From Undibacterium parvum (GTDB taxonomy: Bacteria; Pseudomonadota; Gammaproteobacteria; Burkholderiales; Burkholderiaceae_D): 64,000 nt of DNA. The position numbers and the translations under genes were made by a program. The stretch lies in contig NZ_CP034464.1 of NCBI RefSeq assembly GCF_003955735.1, forward strand, positions 620,001 through 684,000, written 5' to 3'. Of this stretch, positions 56,805-64,000 are shown piece after piece. The notes under the pieces are model-generated. The model was not told the origin of the DNA and did not search any database. It saw only the letters and a program-made list of their open reading frames with translations. Numbering within the stretch: position 1 is the first letter of the stretch; every line of letters starts with the position of its first letter.

Positions 56805-56878
56805 GGCCAGCGCGCACTATCCATCAGGGTTTGCAGCCATGCAAGGCGCTAGGCCGCATGGGATATGCGTGTGCGGGC
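56805..56878 (-). repeat. Twin-hairpin repeat, copy 4 (inverted)
   Basis: A degenerate copy in the opposite orientation to the other three. The CGCAT-GGGAT-ATGCG hairpin is perfect, the second is weak. It begins 28 bp past the stop of the plus-strand hydrolase, so its orientation relative to its upstream gene is the same as for the other copies. Confidence 0.7.
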
Positions 56879-56928
56879 ATGCCATATGCAATTTATTTAC
56901 TCGGACATAGCAGCTAGTGTTTGTTTAT

Positions 56929-58026
56929 TCAGGCTGCCATACTGGCTCTTTGCTGCATACCGGGTGCCAGATTCACATTTTTTGCACTTTTTAATGCCGC
57001 TGTGGCACGATCCAGTAAGCTTTCTTGGGTATCCCCTTCTTGCATGGTGGCGATACCAACGGTGGCGCTGATTTTAATCTCTTGCCCTGCCATCGCGACT
57101 GGCATCGCTGCTATGGTAGAGAGTATGCGATTGGCCACTTTATTTGCGTCCTCGGCATTCGCCTCTGGCAGCAAAAGAGAAAACTCCTCGGTTCCATACC
57201 TCGCCATACAATCATAGCTGCGAGTGGCTCGCTTCAGTCTTCGGGTCACCTCAATGAGAACCACGTCCCCAGCAGGAGCACCGTACTCATCTAGAATCTG
57301 CTTGAAGTGATTCAGATCCAAAATCAACATCGACAAGGACTTGCCAAACCTGATATGTCTTTGCAGTTCGCTCTCACTCACGCGCATGAATTCACGGCGG
57401 TTCGCCACACCAGTAGCCGGATCCGTGCTTTCCTGACGATCCAGTTCAAGTTCAGCGCTTAGAATTTTTTTTCTATAGCGCTGCAAATACGCTGAGGTAG
57501 CGTGTCCGGTATAAGCACTGGCGAGCAAAATGGCGACCACGCTACTGACATACGCAAACGTCGGTATCACTTTGTAGGCCAACAAAACTAACAAGGCAAT
57601 GAGGTAAGCCAACATGGCCGGGCGCAAGGATTTTAAGGGTAGCGGGATAGTGACAAAGTAGATCATGCAGATCCACGCATCGACTAGATAATGCCCAAAA
57701 TAATCTCTGGGCAAACTGGCATTGCTGACAAACTGCATCAACAACACCGCAGCACTCCAGCGCAAGATTTGGCGGTCTAACTGCTGTGGATTGGCGGTAC
57801 TAATACTCGCTTTTAGTAAATACCAGGAATAAACAAACAACAATAGGCGTAAGCAGAATAGGCTATAAAACTGCTGACTAGTGCCGAGGAAACTAAAATC
57901 GACATACGCTAAAGGCAGTGTTGCCCACATCACGACACGTATAAGTTTGCGCGATTGCGCCCTATCTTGCTTCAGATAATGAAGTCTATAAAGTTCTTCA
58001 TTGACATCGGGATAACGATTTTGCAT
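56929..58026 (-). CDS. Membrane GGDEF-domain protein with a degenerate active site
   Basis: A 365-residue protein; the ATG at 58026 has a strong AGGGAGGG site. Residues 25-180 contain about six membrane helices (VMWATLPLAYVDFSFL and others) as an input domain. The GGDEF domain (~195-365) starts ESTDPATGVANRREFM and has GTEEF in place of GGDEF, while RSYD lies five residues before it, the inhibitory I-site. DLNHFKQILDEYG replaces the usual DIDHFKxxND. With the second Gly missing it may bind c-di-GMP as an effector rather than make it. Confidence 0.82.
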   Translation of the reverse strand: MQNRYPDVNEELYRLHYLKQDRAQSRKLIRVVMWATLPLAYVDFSFLGTSQQFYSLFCLRLLLFVYSWYLLKASISTANPQQLDRQILRWSAAVLLMQFVSNASLPRDYFGHYLVDAWICMIYFVTIPLPLKSLRPAMLAYLIALLVLLAYKVIPTFAYVSSVVAILLASAYTGHATSAYLQRYRKKILSAELELDRQESTDPATGVANRREFMRVSESELQRHIRFGKSLSMLILDLNHFKQILDEYGAPAGDVVLIEVTRRLKRATRSYDCMARYGTEEFSLLLPEANAEDANKVANRILSTIAAMPVAMAGQEIKISATVGIATMQEGDTQESLLDRATAALKSAKNVNLAPGMQQRASMAA

Positions 58027-58230
58027 AAGCCCTCCCTTTTGTTTATTCAGTCTAGATAGGCGATTACTTATTTTACTCATTCTTCGTTGAAGCACACAAA
58101 AACTATGTTTAAGTGTAGTGCCAATTTCAGAAAATCGGTATCTATTCAAGCTATTTCACGCTCTGTATGATAAATTGATGCCTCTTTTTATTTATGTCTA
58201 CATTTAAATTTCAGTGTTGAAAAAATCACA

Positions 58231-58286
58231 TGTTTCCGACGCTTGCAGACCGCAGCAGTTTAGCTTTGCGTCTAAGGCTGGAAACA
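58231..58286. other. Large imperfect hairpin between the GGDEF and cysS genes
   Basis: TGTTTCCGACGC on the plus strand pairs with GCGTC-(7 nt)-GGAAACA across a ~25-base internal part, leaving a 7-base bulge on one side. It lies in the 373-bp divergent gap 58027-58399, 114 bp upstream of cysS. No gene is seen in the gap. It may be a leader structure, a processed 5' end or a protein-binding site. Confidence 0.4.
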
Positions 58287-58399
58287 GTATTCTCAAATCA
58301 AAACACGACTTAAGTTGTTGACGCGCGTCACAAAAAAATCATTTTCGCTCGATTCAAGTTTCCATTCTAGCAACAGCACATTTTACTATTTCAAATACC

Positions 58400-59776
58400 A
58401 TGGACATACTTCTCTACGACAATTGGGAGCGTCAGCTTCGCCCGTTTTCACCTATACGCAAGGATTGGATAGGTTTGTATTGCTGCGGTCCTACCGTCTA
58501 CGACTACGCCCACATAGGCAATTTACGCACCTATCTATTTGAAGATGTTTTGCGCCGGGTCCTGGAGTTGAACGGTCATCAGGTTCGCCACGTCATTAAC
58601 ATCACTGATGTCGGCCATTTGGTGTCTGATGCCGATGATGGCGAAGACAAAATGGAAACAGGCAGTCGCAGAACCGGTGAATCTGCATGGGATATCGCAG
58701 AAAAATACACCATCGCTTTCAAGCAGGATTTACTGACACTGAATATGTTGCCGCCTCAGATATGGTGCAAGGCTACCGAGCATATCGTCGAACAGATCTC
58801 GTTTATCTCTTGCATAGAACAAAAAGGTTTTACCTACACCACGTCAGATGGTGTGTATTTCGATACTTCGAAGCAAGACAATTATGGTTATCTGGCGCGC
58901 CTCAATCGCGAAGGACTGGAGGCTGGTAAGCGCGTCGATATAGGCGAGAAACGTCAGGCGACCGATTTCGCTTTATGGAAATTTAGCGCTGCCGGTAGCA
59001 ATCGGCAAATGGAATGGGACAGCCCCTGGGGTCGTGGCTTCCCGGGTTGGCATATTGAATGTTCGGCGATGTCGGCCAAGTATCTGGAGCCATGGTTCGA
59101 CATACATTGCGGTGGCGAAGATCATATTGCCATCCATCACAGCAATGAAATCGCACAGAACATGGCCTGCCACGGAACACGTCTAGCCAATTTTTGGATG
59201 CATGGATATTTCCTGCAAATCGATGCTGGCAAGATGTCGAAATCCAGCGGTGATTTCCTACGCTTGCAAAGCGTGATAGATCAAGGCTTCGATCCTTTGG
59301 CATATCGCTTGCTGTGTATGTCGGCGCATTATCGTAGTCAGTTAAGCTTTAGCTGGGATGCGTTAAAGTCGGCCCAAACCGCGCTGTTCCGCTTACGTGA
59401 AACATATTTCGCCTTACCTGCAGGGGGTATTCTCAGTCAGGAGTTTGCCGATAAATTCAAGACCGAAGTGAACCAAGACTTAAATCTGCCCAAAGCGCTA
59501 GCCGTCATGTGGGAAACTTTGAAGTCGAATCTAGGTGACGCGGATAAAAAAGCGACACTTACTTACTTTGATCAAGTACTAGGCCTGAATTTGGCTGCCT
59601 GGCAACCGACGATGAGCGAAATTCCAGCAAGAATTCTCGATTTGGCAGAGCAACGCAAACAAAGTCGCATCAACAAAAATTGGGCTGAGTCCGATCGCTT
59701 GCGTGATGAAATAAAAGCTCTCGGCTACGAAATAGAAGACAGCGCTGAAGGCATGAAGTTAAAACCTATCGCATAA
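58400..59776 (+). CDS. cysS: Cysteinyl-tRNA synthetase of the divergent HIGN type
   Basis: A 458-residue class I synthetase. [17 protein letters not shown] gives a HIGN in place of [37 protein letters not shown] and [10 protein letters not shown] are conserved, and the zinc ligands Cys29, Cys221, the His of HHSNE and its Glu are present. It attaches cysteine to tRNA-Cys. The ITDVGHL...GEDKME layout is that of a second bacterial lineage seen, as I recall, mainly in candidate-phyla and some other bacteria, unlike the canonical proteobacterial form (ITDIDDKI). It therefore looks acquired or duplicated. Confidence 0.9.
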   Translation: MDILLYDNWERQLRPFSPIRKDWIGLYCCGPTVYDYAHIGNLRTYLFEDVLRRVLELNGHQVRHVINITDVGHLVSDADDGEDKMETGSRRTGESAWDIAEKYTIAFKQDLLTLNMLPPQIWCKATEHIVEQISFISCIEQKGFTYTTSDGVYFDTSKQDNYGYLARLNREGLEAGKRVDIGEKRQATDFALWKFSAAGSNRQMEWDSPWGRGFPGWHIECSAMSAKYLEPWFDIHCGGEDHIAIHHSNEIAQNMACHGTRLANFWMHGYFLQIDAGKMSKSSGDFLRLQSVIDQGFDPLAYRLLCMSAHYRSQLSFSWDALKSAQTALFRLRETYFALPAGGILSQEFADKFKTEVNQDLNLPKALAVMWETLKSNLGDADKKATLTYFDQVLGLNLAAWQPTMSEIPARILDLAEQRKQSRINKNWAESDRLRDEIKALGYEIEDSAEGMKLKPIA

Positions 59777-59793
59777 GTTTTAAGCTGTGATGT

Positions 59794-59826
59794 CGTGATT
59801 CCAGTCTAGAGCAAGCTGGAATCACG
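59794..59826 (+). terminator. Hairpin 3' of cysS
   Basis: An 11-bp inverted repeat (CGTGATTCCAG, CTGGAATCACG) 18 bp past the cysS stop. It separates cysS from the convergent truB gene. No T-run. Confidence 0.5.
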
Positions 59827-59854
59827 ATCATAGAACTATGTAATTGAACTACGA

Positions 59855-60784
59855 TTACACCGTAGAAACCAATCTTTCAGGCGCAAGTATTGCGTATTCC
59901 TGCAATTGCGCCGAACCCAATAATTGCCGATTAGACTCGCGATACACTCGCACACGACCAAATTGCTCGGGTATCTGTACTTCTTCTTTCCCCAGGGCCA
60001 GCCTTTGACCTTGTAAAAATCTACGCGCCAAATCGTCACTCAATAAGACCTCAGGAAAACTCGACAATAAAGCATCTACCGGTGCCAGTAATTGCGCGCG
60101 CTGCGACTCATCCATTGCAGTCAACGCCTCTAGCGTCACGGTATTTTCCAGCAGTAGATGGCCAACATGGGTGCGGCGTAAGGCATTTAGATGGGCACCG
60201 CAGCCCAGGGCATTGCCGATATCCTCGCCTAAAACTCGAATATACGTGCCCTTACTGCAGCGCACATTCAGTGTCAGAAAAGGCGCCTCGTAACTGACGA
60301 ACTCCAGCAGATAGATAGTCACAGGCCGCGCTTCTCGCTCTAGCGTAATGCCGGCGCGGGCATACTCATACAGTGGTTTTCCGTCACGTTTGAGGGCGGA
60401 ATACATAGGCGGCACTTGTAAGATGTCACCTCTAAACTGCCCTAACACTTCTTCAATCTGTGTGACGGTGACCTCTACCGGAAGCGTCTGCAGCACCTCA
60501 CCTTCCGTGTCGCCAGTATTGGTACTGACACCCAGATGAACGACAGTCTGATAAGTCTTATCCGCTTCCAACAAGTCTTGCGAGAACTTGGTAGCCTCAC
60601 CGAAACACAGGGGCAATAAGCCCGTAGCAAACGGGTCAAGCGTGCCGGTATGCCCTGCTTTCAGGGCGTTGAGTAGGCGCTTGGCTTTAATCAAGGCGTC
60701 ATTACTCGACCAACCGACTGGTTTATCGAGCAGCAATACGCCATGTACCGGAACACGAGGCATTTTCTTTACTTGGATTGTCAT
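59855..60784 (-). CDS. truB: tRNA pseudouridine-55 synthase
   Basis: A 309-residue enzyme starting MTIQVKKMPRVPVHG; MPRVPVHG (60763) is a possible alternative. The catalytic motif HTGTLDPFATGLLPLCFGEATK carries the Asp. YQTVVHLGVSTNTGDTEG, VPPMYSALKRDGKPLYEYAR and the C-terminal PUA-like region follow. It makes pseudouridine 55 in tRNAs. It follows rbfA in the usual infB-rbfA-truB order. Confidence 0.95.
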   Translation of the reverse strand: MTIQVKKMPRVPVHGVLLLDKPVGWSSNDALIKAKRLLNALKAGHTGTLDPFATGLLPLCFGEATKFSQDLLEADKTYQTVVHLGVSTNTGDTEGEVLQTLPVEVTVTQIEEVLGQFRGDILQVPPMYSALKRDGKPLYEYARAGITLEREARPVTIYLLEFVSYEAPFLTLNVRCSKGTYIRVLGEDIGNALGCGAHLNALRRTHVGHLLLENTVTLEALTAMDESQRAQLLAPVDALLSSFPEVLLSDDLARRFLQGQRLALGKEEVQIPEQFGRVRVYRESNRQLLGSAQLQEYAILAPERLVSTV

Positions 60785-60831
60785 TGGCGTTGGAATATAA
60801 AACGTGCGACAAGCAGAAATAGACGAAAATA

Positions 60832-60862
60832 CAAATACCTGAGGTTTTAGTTCAGGTATTTG
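60832..60862 (-). terminator. Hairpin between rbfA and truB
   Basis: An 11-bp inverted repeat (CAAATACCTGA, TCAGGTATTTG) 14 bp past the rbfA stop, with a short T-rich tail on the minus strand. It may reduce read-through into truB. Confidence 0.5.
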
Positions 60863-60876
60863 CCTAAGCAAGAAAA

Positions 60877-61266
60877 TTAATCTTCGCTGTCGTCTGTAGA
60901 TCGAGTTGCGTTTGCTTCGTCGATTAATTTGGACATTGCCATGCCGCGCATGGTCGAGGTGTCATGAACAAAATGCAGTTGCGGCAGAGTGTGAATATGC
61001 AGACGCAAACCCAACTGCGCCCGTAAAAAACCAGCGGCTTTGTTCAAACCATCCAGTGTGTTCTTGATAGATGCAGGATCATCCTTCAAACTGGTGAAAT
61101 AAATTTTAGCGTGCGCATAATCGGGCGTCAGCTGAACTTCGGTCAGCGTAATCATGCCAACACGAGGGTCTTTTAATTCAGACCAAATGATTTCAGCAAC
61201 ATCACGCTGTATCTGATCTGCAACGCGCAAACCGCGGGCGGGGATGGATTTACTATTTTTTGCCAT
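60877..61266 (-). CDS. rbfA: Ribosome-binding factor A
   Basis: A 129-residue KH-type protein. Signatures are [43 protein letters not shown], then [22 protein letters not shown]. It matures the 30S subunit. Located between infB and truB with 82 bp to the infB stop. Confidence 0.95.
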   Translation of the reverse strand: MAKNSKSIPARGLRVADQIQRDVAEIIWSELKDPRVGMITLTEVQLTPDYAHAKIYFTSLKDDPASIKNTLDGLNKAAGFLRAQLGLRLHIHTLPQLHFVHDTSTMRGMAMSKLIDEANATRSTDDSED

Positions 61267-61307
61267 AATAATTACAAAATTGCTACAAAAATACTACGAA
61301 GGTACAA

Positions 61308-61338
61308 AAAAATAAAAAGGGAGCAAAAGCTCCCTTTT
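61308..61338 (-). terminator. Intrinsic terminator after infB
   Basis: AAAAGGGAGC and its complement around AAAA, followed by a T-run on the minus strand, between infB and rbfA. Its position implies that rbfA and truB need read-through or an own promoter. Confidence 0.8.
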
Positions 61339-61348
61339 CTTATAAATA

Positions 61349-64000
61349 CTACAGGGTACGAGCAATTTCTTGTACTTCGAACACCTCAAGAATGTCGCCG
61401 ACCTCAATCTCATTGTAATTCTTCAGAGACAAGCCGCACTCCATACCGGCCTTGACTTCTTTAGCATCGTCTTTGTAGCGCTTCAAGGAATCCAACTCTC
61501 CGGTCCATACCACAACGTTGTTGCGTAACAGACGAACCGACGAAGTACGCTTGACGGTACCTTCAGTGACCAAGCAACCAGCGATAGAGCCAACTTTGCT
61601 GACCGAGAATACCTGACGAATCTCAACCTGGCCAATAACGGTTTCACGCTTCTCTGGCGCCAACATACCCGACAATGCCGCTTTAACTTCATCAACCGCA
61701 TCGTAAATGATGTTGTAGTAACGAATATCCACGCCATGCGACTCAGCCAACTTACGCGCCGATGCATCTGCACGTGTGTTAAAGCCAATAATCACAGCCT
61801 TCGATGCGACCGCCAAATTGACGTCGGATTCAGAAATACCACCGACGGCAGCGTGCACCACTTGTACCCGAACTTCGTTGGTCGACAACTTGACCAAGGA
61901 CTGTACCAGTGCTTCTTGCGAACCTTGTACATCGGTCTTGACAATGATAGGCAGATTTCTGACTTCGCCTTCGCCCATATTGTCGAAGATGTTTTCCATC
62001 TTGGCAGCTTGTTGCTTGGCCAGTTTGACGTCACGGTATTTACCTTGACGGAACAAACCGATTTCGCGCGCTTTACGCTCATCAACCATGACCATGAACT
62101 CTTCACCAGCAGCAGGAACCTCGGTCAAGCCTTGAATTTCGACAGGAATAGATGGACCAGCTTCGCTCGTGTTTTTACCGTTCTCATCCAACATGGCACG
62201 TACACGACCATATGAAGAACCAGCCAATACCACGTCACCGCGCTTCAAAGTACCAGACTGAACCAAGACTGTCGCAACCGTACCGCGACCTTTATCCAGT
62301 CGAGATTCGATCACCAAACCTTTAGCAGGAGCATTGATCGGCGCGCGCAATTCCAAGACTTCGGCTTGCAACAACACTTGTTCCAATAATTCCTCAATAC
62401 CCTCACCAGTTTTGGCAGAAACTGGGACAAACGGTGATTCGCCACCGTATTCTTCAGGAACAACGCTTTCAGCAACCAACTCTTGCTTGACCCGGTCCAT
62501 ATTTGCACCCGGTTTATCAATTTTATTGATAGCAACGACCAAAGGTACACCAGCCGCTTTGGCATGAGCAATCGCTTCTTTGGTTTGCGGCATCACGCCA
62601 TCGTCAGCTGCAACCACCAGAATAACGATATCAGTTGCCTTGGCACCGCGAGCACGCATAGCAGTAAATGCCTCATGACCCGGAGTATCAAGGAAGGTAA
62701 TCATGCCACGCGGTGTTTCTACGTGGTAGGCACCAATGTGCTGGGTAATTCCACCAGCCTCACCGGAAGCAACCTTGGCACGACGAATGTAATCGAGCAA
62801 AGACGTTTTACCGTGATCGACGTGTCCCATTACCGTAACGACTGGCGCACGCGGTGCAGATTCATACTCAGCATGCTCGGCGACATCGGTCAGCATTGCC
62901 TCTGGATCGTCCAACTTGGCAGCGAAAGCTTTATGCCCCATTTCTTCAACCAAGATCATCGCAGTTTCCTGATCCAACACTTGGTTAATGGTGCACATTT
63001 GGCCGAGCTTCATCAAATGTTTAATGACTTCAGATGCTTTTACTGACATTTTATGTGCTAACTCAGCGACAGTAAGTGTCTCTGGCACATAAACATCTTT
63101 AACGATTGCTTCGACTGGAGCCTGGAAATTTGACTGTTCTTCGTGCTGATTAGAACGACGGCCTTTTCCACCGCTTTTCCAACCATCACGCCCAGTAGTT
63201 GCCGGTGCGCGACCTTTGGCAGCACCACGCTTTTTCGCATCATCTTGCCAAGTAGAAGAAACATTGGCTGATTTAATCGATTTCTTATCGACCACAGCAG
63301 CAGTACCTGGCGCAGGCTTAACATCTTTCTTGTCGCCGGTCGCTGGTTTTTTATCGCCGACTTTTTTATCAGCTGGCTTATGTAAAGTGCCTTCAGCGAC
63401 TTTAGGGGCGACTACCGCAGGCGCGGCGACTTTTGGTCGACGCGCTGCATCCATCATTTCTTTAATCTGAGCTACTTCATCAGCAACTTTTTTACGTGCA
63501 GCATCATTCGCAGCTACACGTACCGCGGCTTCTTTCGCGTCACTTGCTGTTTTGATTTTCGCTTCTTCGGCTAGCTTCAACTTTGCTTCATCAACAAGTT
63601 TCTTTTTCTCTTCTACGGCAGCCTGACGCTTACTATCTTCTTCGACATTCACCACAGCCGGAGCTGGCGTAGCGATATTGCTCGCTTTAGGCGATGTCTT
63701 GACGGCTACTTTGCTCGCCACGTTCAAGCTAGCGGCGGCAGCCACTGCGGCTGCCTGATCTGCTTTAGCTTTTTCAGCCTCAGCTTTAGCCGATGCAGCA
63801 GCCGCAGCCTCAATTTCACGCAAGGCATTTGCTTGCGATTCTTTTTCAGCTTCCAGCTTTTCTAGATACTCTTGCTTCTCGATCAATTCGGCTTCCTGGC
63901 GAGCAATCAATGCCGCTTCCTGACGCATTTCCTCTTCGCGTCGTTCCGCTTCCGCTGGATCAAGCACCTCAGCAGCATGCTCGGTCTGCGTCTCTGGAGA
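61349..64000 (-). CDS. infB: Translation initiation factor IF-2 (N-terminus beyond window)
   Basis: The reading frame stays open past 63967 to base 64000, so the N-terminus lies outside the window. The visible ~883 residues start in an Ala/Lys/Glu-rich linker. The GTPase domain has G1 [17 protein letters not shown]2 [12 protein letters not shown]3 [10 protein letters not shown]4 NKIDK and G5 SAKTGEG. Domains II to IV follow and end [17 protein letters not shown]-2 recruits initiator tRNA to the 30S subunit. Confidence 0.97.
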   Translation of the reverse strand, partial: SPETQTEHAAEVLDPAEAERREEEMRQEAALIARQEAELIEKQEYLEKLEAEKESQANALREIEAAAAASAKAEAEKAKADQAAAVAAAASLNVASKVAVKTSPKASNIATPAPAVVNVEEDSKRQAAVEEKKKLVDEAKLKLAEEAKIKTASDAKEAAVRVAANDAARKKVADEVAQIKEMMDAARRPKVAAPAVVAPKVAEGTLHKPADKKVGDKKPATGDKKDVKPAPGTAAVVDKKSIKSANVSSTWQDDAKKRGAAKGRAPATTGRDGWKSGGKGRRSNQHEEQSNFQAPVEAIVKDVYVPETLTVAELAHKMSVKASEVIKHLMKLGQMCTINQVLDQETAMILVEEMGHKAFAAKLDDPEAMLTDVAEHAEYESAPRAPVVTVMGHVDHGKTSLLDYIRRAKVASGEAGGITQHIGAYHVETPRGMITFLDTPGHEAFTAMRARGAKATDIVILVVAADDGVMPQTKEAIAHAKAAGVPLVVAINKIDKPGANMDRVKQELVAESVVPEEYGGESPFVPVSAKTGEGIEELLEQVLLQAEVLELRAPINAPAKGLVIESRLDKGRGTVATVLVQSGTLKRGDVVLAGSSYGRVRAMLDENGKNTSEAGPSIPVEIQGLTEVPAAGEEFMVMVDERKAREIGLFRQGKYRDVKLAKQQAAKMENIFDNMGEGEVRNLPIIVKTDVQGSQEALVQSLVKLSTNEVRVQVVHAAVGGISESDVNLAVASKAVIIGFNTRADASARKLAESHGVDIRYYNIIYDAVDEVKAALSGMLAPEKRETVIGQVEIRQVFSVSKVGSIAGCLVTEGTVKRTSSVRLLRNNVVVWTGELDSLKRYKDDAKEVKAGMECGLSLKNYNEIEVGDILEVFEVQEIARTL

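Noticed and set aside
58231..58286. Second GEMM-type c-di-GMP riboswitch upstream of the GGDEF gene
   Set aside because: Only GACGCAAAGC matches; the AGGGCAAA, GGCC and GGTAGC parts are absent or out of order.
61349..63470. Long plus-strand ORFs opposite infB
   Set aside because: They are shadows of the conserved IF-2 gene, with no ribosome binding site or family match.

Overview
The window looks like chromosomal DNA of a betaproteobacterium, most likely Burkholderiales and perhaps Oxalobacteraceae (Undibacterium/Herbaspirillum-like). This is inferred from the protein families and layout (infB-rbfA-truB, edd-eda divergent from zwf-pgl-hexR, a PEP carboxylase next to mobB) and moderate GC content, not from a database match. 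I see no rRNA, tRNA, CRISPR array, prophage or replication origin. One complete insertion sequence is present.

Layout. 1-2.8 kb: start of a membrane protein, then a signalling cluster (small protein, HDOD protein, cNMP-binding GGDEF protein). 2.8-9.6 kb: OmpW porin, GDSL lipoprotein esterase, RND efflux pump. 9.8-12.4 kb: a bufferin (BufA-BufB-BufC-DoxX) metal-binding peptide operon. 12.6-14.2 kb: S4 protein, bacteriohemerythrin, YjfB-like protein, MobB. 14.4-25 kb: central carbon metabolism (ppc, pgi, eda, edd // zwf, pgl, hexR). 25.2-27.7 kb: a second HDOD gene split by an IS3-like element. 27.7-31.2 kb: small ORF, FliL-like protein, acyltransferase, ParA-like ATPase, pseudouridine synthase. 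31.5-38.4 kb: M24 peptidase, aminotransferase, RidA, DMT exporter, threonine-dehydratase-like enzyme and a divergent MocR regulator. 38.5-44.8 kb: caspase-like membrane peptidase and a Fur-box-linked haem uptake pair. 45-51 kb: an unusual four-gene operon (coiled-coil protein, Clp-type AAA+ ATPase, radical SAM protein, zinc-ribbon Ser/Thr kinase). 51.2-58 kb: SRPBCC protein, SDR protein, secreted metalloprotease behind a c-di-GMP riboswitch, secreted hydrolase, degenerate GGDEF protein. 58.4-64 kb: a non-canonical cysteinyl-tRNA synthetase and truB, rbfA, infB (cut by the window end).

Themes. Cyclic-di-GMP signalling recurs: two GGDEF proteins, two HDOD proteins (one broken) and a GEMM-I riboswitch whose expression platform appears to hide the ribosome binding site of a secreted metalloprotease. 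Glucose-6-phosphate is handled by Zwf-Pgl-Edd-Eda under HexR. The strongest candidate for an undescribed system is the tightly overlapping operon at 44988-51048, which joins a remodelling ATPase, a radical SAM enzyme and a membrane-anchored kinase.

Intergenic DNA is rich in structured repeats: a ~100-bp MITE-like element (two copies), a ~77-bp twin-hairpin repeat (four copies, always just after a stop codon and in the same relative orientation), a two-copy hairpin family, a (TCAA)10 microsatellite that includes the edd stop codon, and an 11-bp tandem repeat.
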